Origin: Prevotella disiens JCM 6334 = ATCC 29426
Lineage (GTDB): Bacteria; Bacteroidota; Bacteroidia; Bacteroidales; Bacteroidaceae
Length of the DNA: 64,000 nucleotides
Assembly: GCF_000613345.1 (NCBI RefSeq)
Contig: NZ_BAIS01000007.1
Location: 1 to 64,000, forward strand
Reading direction: 5' to 3'
The translations under genes and the position numbers were made by a program. Below, piece after piece: positions 36,730 through 44,997 of the stretch. Positions within the stretch are counted from its first letter, which is position 1. Every line of letters begins with the position of its first letter. The notes beneath the pieces were generated by a model, which had not been told where the DNA came from, did no database searches, and was given only the letters and a program-made list of their open reading frames with translations.

Positions 36730-38480
36730 GTTGTGATTTGATGTAGAATGCGCAAAAGAAATAACTTTTTACTTCTCCGCTTCTTCTTCCGTAATGTTGT
36801 GATTTGATGTAGAATGCGCAAAAGAAATAACTTAAATAAATTTATTATGACTTACGACAAGTTGTGATTTGATGTAGAATGCGCAAAAGAAATAACCGAC
36901 TCGGCTAAATCGCCTGCTTTGTCAGCGTTGTGATTTGATGTAGAATGCGCAAAAGAAATAACGTCGTAGCGTTTCTCCTTTAATTCAAGCTCGTTGTGAT
37001 TTGATGTAGAATGCGCAAAAGAAATAACGCCCGTGAAGATTGTCTTATACATTACGATGTTGTGATTTGATGTAGAATGCGCAAAAGAAATAACTTGCAT
37101 GGTTCATGGACATACACACAATAAGTTGTGATTTGATGTAGAATGCGCAAAAGAAATAACACCACCCATAAAAGCAGGGCAGTTGATAATGTTGTGATTT
37201 GATGTAGAATGCGCAAAAGAAATAACTAATTCTCCTGGTTTTAAATATCCGTCAGGTGTTGTGATTTGATGTAGAATGCGCAAAAGAAATAACAACACAT
37301 CAATATTACCGTCTATTGATGTAGTTGTGATTTGATGTAGAATGCGCAAAAGAAATAACCGGAACAGTATATAAAGGTGGCAAAGATATGTTGTGATTTG
37401 ATGTAGAATGCGCAAAAGAAATAACAAATTTCAATATATGAGCAATAAAGAAAATGTTGTGATTTGATGTAGAATGCGCAAAAGAAATAACAGTTCAACG
37501 ATGCCAGCCTATTTGTTACTTGTTGTGATTTGATGTAGAATGCGCAAAAGAAATAACTCGTTCTTCTTACATTGTCAGAACGTTGTTGTTGTGATTTGAT
37601 GTAGAATGCGCAAAAGAAATAACCTTACAGATGCGCTGTGGTGTATAACCAAGGTTGTGATTTGATGTAGAATGCGCAAAAGAAATAACCATTCCGTATG
37701 CTAATGTGAGGGCTGCTCCGTTGTGATTTGATGTAGAATGCGCAAAAGAAATAACCCCTTTTGGCGATATTTTATCAGAGGGGGAAGTTGTGATTTGATG
37801 TAGAATGCGCAAAAGAAATAACCGTTACCTTTTTTATCCACTGCCGCTTGTAGTTGTGATTTGATGTAGAATGCGCAAAAGAAATAACTAAAATAGGTAT
37901 GATAACAATATTAGGGACGTTGTGATTTGATGTAGAATGCGCAAAAGAAATAACCTATAATCCACAACACGGTAAAGTTCAATAGTTGTGATTTGATGTA
38001 GAATGCGCAAAAGAAATAACCTCGATATTGAGCCAATTATTTTCTGTTAGTTGTGATTTGATGTAGAATGCGCAAAAGAAATAACATGAAGTGGCGCAAC
38101 AAGGTAATGAAGTACGTTGTGATTTGATGTAGAATGCGCAAAAGAAATAACCCTTGAACTTGACGGACTCAGCGCAATATCGTTGTGATTTGATGTAGAA
38201 TGCGCAAAAGAAATAACGGGCGGTAAATAAGCATACAATAATCGCAAGTTGTGATTTGATGTAGAATGCGCAAAAGAAATAACGGAAGATTGAGAGGAAG
38301 TATCATATTCACGGTTGTGATTTGATGTAGAATGCGCAAAAGAAATAACTTATTTTTTACAACTTTTTTGGGTGCAGTGTTGTGATTTGATGTAGAATGC
38401 GCAAAAGAAATAACGCCACATGTGCACGATATTACGCTTTAAGTGTTGTGATTTGATGTAGAATGCGCAAAAGAAACAAC
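36730..38480 (+). CRISPR. CRISPR array, 27 repeats of 36 nt and 26 spacers
   Basis: Repeats start GTTGTGATTT and end AAGAAATAAC and are 36 nt long. The period is 65-67 nt, so spacers are 29-31 nt. All repeats I checked are identical except the last (38445-38480), where T becomes C near its end (AAACAAC), which marks the trailer side. The plus strand is the crRNA strand: the 5' half of the repeat is complementary to the tracrRNA anti-repeat. No two spacers are alike by eye. Open frames through the array are translation artefacts. Confidence 0.98.
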
Positions 38481-38671
38481 GAACAACGTTCAATAGAAGT
38501 GTGTTACGGAGTTGGGAAACAAAAGTTCATAGGAATGCTTTCATGACAATATTTTGTAAACTTGTGCTTGTTAGTTGAACTCACTGAACCAACATATTCT
38601 TTTAAACGTTAATAAGGTTTAAATACACCTGTTGGCTAAGATAAAATTTGGTAGTTTCAAAAAAAAAGTAC

Positions 38672-38679
38672 TACCTTTG
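38672..38679 (+). promoter_or_regulatory. Promoter -7 element of the tRNA-Met gene
   Basis: TACCTTTG followed by GC, 54 nt before the tRNA, with TTG (38648-38650) 21 nt further upstream. Confidence 0.6.
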
Positions 38680-38733
38680 CACTCGCAATTCAGAGATAAC
38701 ACAACATCTTAATTACAATTGCATGGTTAATAT

Positions 38734-38806
38734 CGCGGGTTGGAGCAGTTGGTAGCTCGCCAGGCTCATAACCTGGAGGTCGCATGTTCGAGTCCTGCAC
38801 CCGCAA
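38734..38806 (+). tRNA. tRNA-Met (CAT), initiator type
   Basis: 73-nt cloverleaf with anticodon loop CTCATAA between CCAGG and CCTGG stems. The D-arm region contains AGCAGTTGGTAGCTCG and the T-arm GTTCGAGTC. The acceptor stem CGCGGGT/ACCCGC leaves a C1-A72 mismatch, the hallmark of bacterial initiator tRNA. CCA is not encoded. It is followed by a terminator. Confidence 0.95.
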
Positions 38807-38815
38807 CAAGTTTCA

Positions 38816-38843
38816 ATAAGTCGCTCATTTTTGAGCGACTTAT
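38816..38843 (+). terminator. Terminator of tRNA-Met
   Basis: ATAAGTCGCTCA (38816-38827), TTTT, TGAGCGACTTAT (38832-38843), a perfect 12-bp stem 10 nt after the tRNA. The T tract behind it is weak. Confidence 0.65.
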
Positions 38844-38931
38844 GTGCGTTTATAAGATAGAATTATTCATGATAATTTTGTCTCAGCGGATTTTTCCAGT
38901 TGGCAAAGCGCAGTATTGAACATAAAGTTCA

Positions 38932-39016
38932 TACCTTTGCAGTATGAAATCAGACGCATTATTACGGCTCAGTAGGAAAAATATCCTCATATTTTTCCTA
39001 CTGAGCCCTTTTTTTT
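38932..39016 (+). ncRNA. Candidate short RNA: promoter element plus very strong hairpin
   Basis: TACCTTTGC (38932-38940) is followed 25 nt later by a perfect 19-bp stem (38966-38984 and 38989-39007) with a 4-nt CCTC loop and a T8 run. If the promoter is active it would give an RNA of about 70 nt made mostly of this hairpin. The -33 element is poor (nearest TTG 29 nt away), so this could instead be a stand-alone terminator. Confidence 0.35.
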
Positions 39017-39052
39017 CTATAGAATTTCGTTTATTGCTGTAACTTTTGGATA

Positions 39053-39284
39053 CAAAAAAGGCACGACCACAGTCGTGCCACCTATTTATTATATAAATAA
39101 CCAAATTGTTTTGAGCTTGATTATTAGTTCACACCTCACGGTGTTGAACTAAAATCTTGCATCAAAATGTCATCCTATTAACTAACCTATTACCTTAATA
39201 ACCTATTGACTTCCTGAAAATTCTTTTTTTTACTTAAACAACTAAATCTTTAAACCTAAACAATCTATTCTTATAAACTTTACG
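39053..39284 (-). ncRNA. Candidate intergenic ncRNA of about 230 nt
   Basis: Minus-strand transcription unit with no ORF. It has a complete promoter (39289-39320), then AT-rich sequence, an internal hairpin (TTAGTTC-A-ACACC-GTGA-GGTGT-GAACTAA, about 39131-39159) and a terminator GGCACGAC-TGTG-GTCGTGCC followed by TTTTTT (39053-39079). The ends can pair in part (ATTGTTT near the 5' end with AAACAAT near the 3' end). The size and rod-like ends would suit a 6S-type RNA, but I cannot show homology. Confidence 0.5.
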
Positions 39285-39288
39285 TTTG

Positions 39289-39320
39289 CAAAGGTAAAGA
39301 GTATTTTCCAATGTTCCAAA
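39289..39320 (-). promoter_or_regulatory. Promoter of the candidate ncRNA
   Basis: Minus strand: TTTG (39317-39320), 20 nt, TACCTTTG (39289-39296), then CAAACG. This is one of the best promoter matches in the window, with no protein gene behind it. Confidence 0.65.
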
Positions 39321-39560
39321 TATTTATTTGGAAAGTTTACAATAACTGCAATAACTTGATATAAATCAATATATTTGGTGCTTTTATGCGTGATTTATAG
39401 AAAGAATGACGTAAGTTTTAGGATAACGAATCAGAATGTTAGGTGATAAAATAGGGGGAATGATTAGTGATAAAATAAATTTTTGCTAATCATTTTACTA
39501 TAATACGCAAATTTACTCACTTGTCCCCATGCTGCAAGTTGCCTTTTGGTTGTTGCTATA

Positions 39561-40391
39561 TTATAAGGTGCAACCGAATGTAAACCATTCTTTGAAGGCA
39601 GAAGGGAATTGGGTTGGGGCAGAAGGGAGTAGGGCAAAGAACGCACTACCGCTGCCTGACATCTGCGCATAGAAAGCTCCCATATCGTAGAGCGATTGTT
39701 TCACGCTGCGTATTTCGGGGTAAACGCTGAAAATGGAGTGTTCAAAATCGTTGGACAAGTGGTTGCGCCACTCTGTAACAGGGCGTTTGACAATGTCTAA
39801 GCAGTTTTCTGCGGGTGCTTTTGGGGTGATAAACGAGAAGGCTTGAGCCGTAGAAATAGCCACAGGAGGTTTCACTATGAAGAGATAAAGTCCTTTTAAG
39901 TGAGCCAAATCATTGGTTATGGGTTGCAAAATTTCGCCTATTCCTGTTGCGTATGCTGGTTCTGAGGTTGCAAAAAAGGCACAATCGGCTCCCAATTTCG
40001 CTGCATAATGTTGTAATTTCTCGGTCGTTAGTGATAGGTTACAGAGTTGGTTCACCATTCTTAAAGCGTAGGTTGCATCAGCCGAACCGCCTCCCAATCC
40101 TGCTTGAGAAGGGATATTTTTTTTCAAATCGAAGCTAACGTGCGGTAAATCGAAATCGTTGGCTAACAGTTTGTAAGCCTTTACGATAAGATTGTCAGCT
40201 GCATTGCCTTCAATTTTGTTTCCGCTCATGGACAAGGAACAAGCATTTGGCGTTCCGTCCGTGATGTTTGCCTCCAATCGGTCGGTCAGTTCAATAGGAT
40301 AAAACACAGTTTCCAAGTCGTGGTAGCCGTCTTTGCGCTTTGCCACAACGTTGAGACCAAGATTTATTTTACAACAAGGATAGGTTATCAT
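39561..40391 (-). CDS. ispE: 4-diphosphocytidyl-2-C-methyl-D-erythritol kinase
   Basis: GHMP-family kinase of the MEP isoprenoid pathway. It phosphorylates the 2-hydroxyl of CDP-ME. The protein has 276 residues. KINLGLNVVAKRKDGYHDLETVF is the IspE opening, PSQAGLGGGSADATYAL near residue 95 is the ATP-binding glycine loop with the catalytic Asp, and QMSGSGSAFFALL near the C-terminus is the third GHMP motif. The start at 40391 (MITYPCCKINL) is used because the longer ATG at 40442 adds a basic, non-homologous stretch. It is divergent from dnaB. Confidence 0.94.
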   Translation of the reverse strand: MITYPCCKINLGLNVVAKRKDGYHDLETVFYPIELTDRLEANITDGTPNACSLSMSGNKIEGNAADNLIVKAYKLLANDFDLPHVSFDLKKNIPSQAGLGGGSADATYALRMVNQLCNLSLTTEKLQHYAAKLGADCAFFATSEPAYATGIGEILQPITNDLAHLKGLYLFIVKPPVAISTAQAFSFITPKAPAENCLDIVKRPVTEWRNHLSNDFEHSIFSVYPEIRSVKQSLYDMGAFYAQMSGSGSAFFALLPSAPTQFPSAFKEWFTFGCTL

Positions 40392-40502
40392 ACTTTCTAT
40401 TTTTAGCTTTTGCGACCCTCTTCGTCGGGCGAGGGCATACAAAATGGCTTATCGTTCATAGGCGAAGACAAGTTCGAGGTGAATGCTTCGCTTAATCTTC
40501 TA

Positions 40503-40510
40503 CAAAGTTA
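40503..40510 (-). promoter_or_regulatory. Promoter -7 element for ispE
   Basis: TAACTTTG on the minus strand, 111 nt upstream of the ispE ATG. Confidence 0.5.
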
Positions 40511-40554
40511 CACAATCATTATGGAATATTTGCGAGAGTTTGAAGAATTTTGAT

Positions 40555-40562
40555 TAATTTTG
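40555..40562 (+). promoter_or_regulatory. Promoter -7 element of dnaB
   Basis: TAATTTTG ends 7 nt before the dnaB ATG at 40570. The mRNA would have a leader of only a few nucleotides. Confidence 0.55.
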
Positions 40563-40569
40563 TAGCGAT

Positions 40570-42087
40570 ATGCCAGAAAAGAATAGTAACAGCAAAAAAA
40601 GTCCGAATAGACGCCAGACCGCGCCTATTGACAACACGTTTGGACACTTGCAACCGCAAGCGTTGGACATTGAAAAAGTAGTTTTGGGAGCGTTAATGAT
40701 TGATAAAGACGCCTTTACGGTGGTATCTGAAATTTTGCGACCAGAAACTTTTTACGACCCACGCCACCAAAAAATATATGGGGCCATACAGTCTTTGAAT
40801 TTCCACGAGCGTCCTGTTGATATCATGACCGTTGCCGAAGAGTTGAAACATCAAGGCAATTTGGAGGAAATTGGTGGTCCTGCCTACATCGTAGAGATTA
40901 GTTCGCATGTGGCATCGTCTGCCCACATCGATTATCATGGTAAGATTTTGCAACAGAAGTTCTTAGCACGACAATTGATTCAATTTGCATCAATGATAGA
41001 AACCGATGCTTTCGACGAAACAGTTGATGTTGATGATTTGATGCAAAGGGCGGAAGGCAGTTTGTTTGAACTATCGCAAAAGAACATGGCGCAGGAATAT
41101 ACGCAAATAGACCCGATTGTTCAGCAGGCACACGAATTGCTTTTGAAAGCTGCAAACAATAAGGATAGTGGCGGATTGACAGGTGTATCAACAGGCTATC
41201 ACGACTTAGATAAAATTACAGCAGGTTGGCAACCGTCCGATTTAATTATTATTGCGGGACGTCCAGCTATGGGTAAAACTTCGTTTGCATTGAGTTTGGC
41301 TAAAAATATAGCCATTGATAACCGCATTCCAATGGCTTTCTTCTCGCTCGAAATGAACAATGTGCAGTTGGTAAACCGCTTGTTGTCAAACGTTTGCTCT
41401 ATCTCTGGTAGCAAAATACTTAGTGGACAATTAGACCCAAGCGATTGGGAACGATTTGATACGAACCTTAGAAAAATGGAAGGCGCACCAATTTATGTTG
41501 ATGACACGCCAGGATTATCCGTTTTTGAGCTCCGTACAAAGGCAAGACGATTGGCACGCGAGCATGGAATAAAAGTTTTGATGGTCGACTACTTGCAGTT
41601 GATGAATGCTAATGGCATGCGTTTCGGCAGTCGTCAAGAAGAAGTTTCCACCATCAGCCGCTCGTTGAAAGGATTAGCCAAGGAATTGGACATACCAGTT
41701 TTAGCCCTTTCTCAATTAAATCGTACCGTAGAACAACGTGATGGTATCGAAGGTAAACGCCCACAGCTGAGCGACTTGCGTGAATCGGGAGCCATTGAGC
41801 AAGATGCCGATATGGTTCTCTTTGTGCATCGTCCCGAATACTATCGCATTTTCCAAGACGAAAAAGGCAACGACCTACACGGTAAGGCGCAAATCATTAT
41901 CGCCAAGCACCGTAAAGGCGCAACAGGCGACGTGTTACTCAACTTTAAGGGCGAATTTACCCGATTTGCTAACCCCGAAGAAGACAACTTCCTCCCTTCC
42001 ATGAACGACCCATTGGGCGGCACAATCATGGAAAGCCGAATGAACAACGACCCATTGCCCCCACCACCAGGCGATATAGATTTCTAA
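40570..42087 (+). CDS. dnaB: Replicative DNA helicase DnaB
   Basis: Hexameric 5'-3' helicase of the replication fork, 505 residues. The N-terminal domain (residues 25-130, LQPQALDIEKVVLGALMIDKDAF) binds primase. The RecA-like motor has Walker A AGRPAMGKTSFAL near residue 235, KVLMVDYLQLM (Walker B) near 340, and the C-terminal HRPEYY and KHRKGATGDV motifs with the arginine finger region. No intein is present and the length is normal. It is followed by two hairpins that likely terminate transcription. Confidence 0.97.
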   Translation: MPEKNSNSKKSPNRRQTAPIDNTFGHLQPQALDIEKVVLGALMIDKDAFTVVSEILRPETFYDPRHQKIYGAIQSLNFHERPVDIMTVAEELKHQGNLEEIGGPAYIVEISSHVASSAHIDYHGKILQQKFLARQLIQFASMIETDAFDETVDVDDLMQRAEGSLFELSQKNMAQEYTQIDPIVQQAHELLLKAANNKDSGGLTGVSTGYHDLDKITAGWQPSDLIIIAGRPAMGKTSFALSLAKNIAIDNRIPMAFFSLEMNNVQLVNRLLSNVCSISGSKILSGQLDPSDWERFDTNLRKMEGAPIYVDDTPGLSVFELRTKARRLAREHGIKVLMVDYLQLMNANGMRFGSRQEEVSTISRSLKGLAKELDIPVLALSQLNRTVEQRDGIEGKRPQLSDLRESGAIEQDADMVLFVHRPEYYRIFQDEKGNDLHGKAQIIIAKHRKGATGDVLLNFKGEFTRFANPEEDNFLPSMNDPLGGTIMESRMNNDPLPPPPGDIDF

Positions 42088-42098
42088 AAAAGCTCCCC

Positions 42099-42126
42099 AA
42101 TCCCTTTCGCAACAACGAAAGGGATT
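42099..42126 (+). terminator. Terminator of dnaB
   Basis: AATCCCTTTCG (42099-42109) and CGAAAGGGATT (42116-42126), a perfect 11-bp stem 11 nt after the stop codon, though without a following T tract. Confidence 0.5.
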
Positions 42127-42150
42127 GAGAAGGTTTCACCTTGATTTTAC

Positions 42151-42213
42151 AAAATAGCCTATTTTGGAGTTGAAAAGCATAACTTTTTAGCACTAAAATA
42201 GGCTATTTTAAAA
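42151..42213. repeat. AT-rich TAGGC/TTTT hairpin, second repeat family
   Basis: AAAATAGCCTATTTT (42151-42165) and AAAATAGGCTATTTT (42195-42209). Each arm is itself nearly palindromic, and the two arms are perfect inverses. The rest of the gap to 42487 shows no gene. A phrase at 42424-42465 (ATAGACTTC..CACGATCACG) looks non-repetitive but has no open frame. Confidence 0.75.
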
Positions 42214-42487
42214 AAGTAACCGCCCCTCCGTTATTTTCGTTTCATAAAATGTTGTGTCTGTACAATATAAAAAATGTGCAACACTCTTCTCTTTAACCGA
42301 TTAAAATCTTATGTCTCAGCATGGATAGTTAGCATAAAGTTGTTGTTTTTAAAAAAGGATTTTGGAGACCTCAGCAATATTGCGCCATGCAAGTTAGGTA
42401 ACGAGATATTTAGCCATAATATAGACTTCATTGCTCGCAATCACCGATGACATTTTTACCACGATCACGATTATTAATTATTGTATT

Positions 42488-43869
42488 TCATTTTCCGATG
42501 CAGAAGTGTCTAAAAATGTTGTGGAGGGTTTCTTGCGACGTGATTTGATTTCCTGTAATTTCTCCGAGAATGGCGATGGTGTCTTTAAGGTCTTCGGAGA
42601 TGAGGTCGCCACTGAGGTTCATTGCCATTGCTTCTTGTACACGGAGGAGGGAGGCGTGGGCACGGGTAAGGGCGTCATAGTGGCGAGCGTTGGTGATGAT
42701 GGTCGTGTTTTCGGTAAGTTCGGGTAGGTCGGCAACCTTGTATATTAGGCTTTCAAGGCGGTCAATACCTAAGTTGTATTTGCCCGAAATGGCGATTTCG
42801 TGGTAGGTTTGGTTCTCGGAAAGGGTAGGAGTGGTTTCGGGAAGGTCGTCTACTTTGTTGCGCACGAGTATGAGCTGTTTGTCAGTACATTGTGTAATGA
42901 TTTCTTCTTTCTCGGCTTCGGTGGGTTCTTGGTCTACTACCCACAATACGATTTGTGCTTTTTGTAGTTCAGCGAGGGTGCGTTCTATGCCCAATTGTTC
43001 CACATAATCGGTGGTTTTTCGTATTCCTGCTGTGTCAATAAATAGGAAATCGACGCCGTTAATGCTAATGCTATCTTCTATCACATCACGAGTAGTGCCG
43101 TGAATATCGCTTACAATGGCACGATTATCACGAAGTAGGCGGTTGAGTAGGGTCGATTTTCCAACGTTGGTTTTACCGATAATGGCTACTGGAATGCCGT
43201 TTTTTAAGGCTTGACCCGTTTTGAAAGAGCGTGCAAGGGTTGTAACTTTGCTGTCAATTTCGTTGGCGAGTTCCTTTAATTCAGTGCGGTCGGCAAACTC
43301 TAATTCCTCATGGTCGGAGAAATCGAGTTCGAGTTCGAGCAACGAATTGATTTTAAGTAGCTGCTCTCGCAGTGTAGAAAGTTCTGAAGAAAAATGCCCT
43401 TTGAGTTGCGAAAGCGCAAGTTTGTAAGATGCTTTGTTAGTCGATGCGATGAGGTCGGCTACCGCTTCGGTTTGCGATAAGTCCATTTTGCCATTGAGAT
43501 AGGCTCGTTGGTGTATTCTCCTGGTTTTGCTTGTTGGCAACCAGCTTCAATGAGTTGGTGTAGCACTTGTTCGAGAATATAAGCCGAGCCGTGGCAGGAG
43601 ATTTCAACCGCATCTTCACCCGTGTAAGAGTGGGGCGCCCGCCAAAGCGAAACGACTACTTCGTCAATGGTTTGTTGGTCTTTGTCAATTATTTCACCAT
43701 AATGCAAGGTGTTGGCAGTGGCATTTAAGATAGATTTTGAGAAAATAGAATCTACTATTTCGATAGCTTTACTGCCCGAAATTCTGATAACTCCGATTGC
43801 TCCACCGGGTTGTGTCGCCAATGCGCAGATAGTTTCTGTGGAGATAAGAGGATTGTTGTAAGTTTGCAT
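42488..43869 (-). pseudogene. mnmE: tRNA modification GTPase MnmE, single-base frameshift
   Basis: MnmE with MnmG makes the cmnm5 modification of wobble uridine in several tRNAs. The N-domain (TICALATQPGGAIGVIRISG) reads to CQQAKPGEYT, where one C is missing in the run at 43510-43511 (plus strand GG, expected GGG). QRAYLNGKMDLSQTEAVADL then continues in another frame. The merged protein has about 460 residues, the normal length. G-domain motifs are IGKTNVGKSTLLN (G1), DTAGIR (G3) and NKVD (G4), and the C-terminal CIGK box with the catalytic Cys is intact. Loss of one base in a homopolymer suggests sequence error. Confidence 0.93.
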
Positions 43870-43944
43870 TATGTTTCTTTTTATAAGATTTTAGGGACAC
43901 ACGAAAACGTATGTCCCTATATTTTAAATGGAATTGAAAGTCAA

Positions 43945-44817
43945 TTAAATTCTTTCAAGTACCTTTTTAATCAGTCCGTCAATTGTATTTTTGTAACCAG
44001 CATTTGCTTCTTTTTGTAAACGATTAGCGATTACCATGCAGCAAGTTAATGCTTTGTGTCCCATGTGTTGTGCTAAACCTGCCAATGCGCTACTTTCCAT
44101 TTCAAAGTTTGTGCATTGGTGTCCTTTGTATTCAAATTTTACAATTTTTTCGTTCAAATGTGGGTCAGCCAAAGGCACACGCAAGCGACGTCCTTGAGGT
44201 CCAAAGAATCCACCGCAAGCAATTGTTACGCCACGAACCATATCGTCTTGTGCAATTTGGTCTAAGAGTTCTTTATCGGCATTTGCTACATATGGGTTGC
44301 CCAATGCTGGTTTCCATTCTACTTGTTTCTTAAATTCTTCTTCAAACTCTGTATCCAACTTTTCTCGGTTGGCATAATAGTTCAGCAATCCGTCGAAGCC
44401 GATGCTTTTTTCTGATGCAATGTAAGTTCCGATAGGTGTGCTTTCTTGCAAACCACCGCAAGTTCCGATGCGCACCAATGTGAGTTGGCGTAGTTCGGCT
44501 TTTTCTTTACGAGTTTCGAAGTCAATATTTGCCAATGCATCAAGTTCATTTACCACGATGTCAATGTTGTCGCAGCCAATTCCTGTACTCAATACAGTGA
44601 TGCGTTTGTTCTTATATTTTCCCGTAATGGTTCTAAATTCTCTATTGTTCACTTCGCATTCTACACCGTCAAAGTGAGAAGCTACTAATGCAACACGTCC
44701 CGGGTCGCCTACCAAAATAACTTTGTCTGCTAAGTTTTGTGGCTTCAAATGCAAGTGAAAAATACTTCCATCTTCATTTATAATAAGCTCAGAAGGAGCA
44801 AAAAATATATCTTCCAT
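43945..44817 (-). CDS. udp: Nucleoside phosphorylase, uridine phosphorylase type
   Basis: 290-residue PNP/UDP family phosphorylase that splits nucleosides into base and ribose-1-phosphate for salvage. VILVGDPGRVALVASHFD near residue 35 is the phosphate-binding opening, STGIGCDNIDIVVNEL holds the family STGIG motif, RIGTCGGLQE follows, and FEMESSALAGLA near residue 240 carries the MES signature that positions ribose. This fits the nucleoside phosphorylase-I branch nearest uridine phosphorylase, though exact substrate preference is not certain. It has its own promoter at 44855-44862. Confidence 0.88.
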   Translation of the reverse strand: MEDIFFAPSELIINEDGSIFHLHLKPQNLADKVILVGDPGRVALVASHFDGVECEVNNREFRTITGKYKNKRITVLSTGIGCDNIDIVVNELDALANIDFETRKEKAELRQLTLVRIGTCGGLQESTPIGTYIASEKSIGFDGLLNYYANREKLDTEFEEEFKKQVEWKPALGNPYVANADKELLDQIAQDDMVRGVTIACGGFFGPQGRRLRVPLADPHLNEKIVKFEYKGHQCTNFEMESSALAGLAQHMGHKALTCCMVIANRLQKEANAGYKNTIDGLIKKVLERI

Positions 44818-44854
44818 AATTCTTTGAATTTGGTAAATTATTAGTTCGTTCTTA

Positions 44855-44862
44855 CAAAGATA
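44855..44862 (-). promoter_or_regulatory. Promoter -7 element of the nucleoside phosphorylase gene
   Basis: TATCTTTG on the minus strand, 37 nt upstream of the ATG at 44817. Confidence 0.55.
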
Positions 44863-44940
44863 GTTATTTTTGGAAATTGGAGCAAGAAAATAGGTATATT
44901 TTTGCCCAAATTTCCTGATTACTAATCTATAAATACGAAA

Positions 44941-44981
44941 AATCGAGTTAAAACAAGGTTTCGACTTGTTTTAACTCGATT
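44941..44981 (-). terminator. Terminator of the Nfn/GltD fusion gene
   Basis: AATCGAGTTAAAACAAG (44941-44957) and CTTGTTTTAACTCGATT (44965-44981) form a perfect 17-bp stem with a 7-nt loop. On the minus strand it ends in ATTTTT. It lies 16 nt past the stop at 44998. Confidence 0.85.
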
Positions 44982-44997
44982 AGTTTTCATGAAAATA

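Noticed and set aside
36852-38247. Several ORFs of 60-107 aa on the minus strand across the CRISPR array with repeated ISFAHSTSNHN sequence
   Set aside because: They are the reverse translation of the repeat. Repeat plus spacer periods of 66 nt keep frames open by chance.
38481-38733. Possible integration site of a mobile CRISPR island at the tRNA-Met gene
   Set aside because: No direct repeat of the tRNA 3' end, no integrase and no other mobility gene in the neighbourhood.
42340-42480. Possible gene remnant between dnaB and mnmE (VIVVKMSSVIASNEVYI on the minus strand)
   Set aside because: Short, interrupted by stops, without recognisable family features or a promoter. Not supported as a feature beyond noting it.
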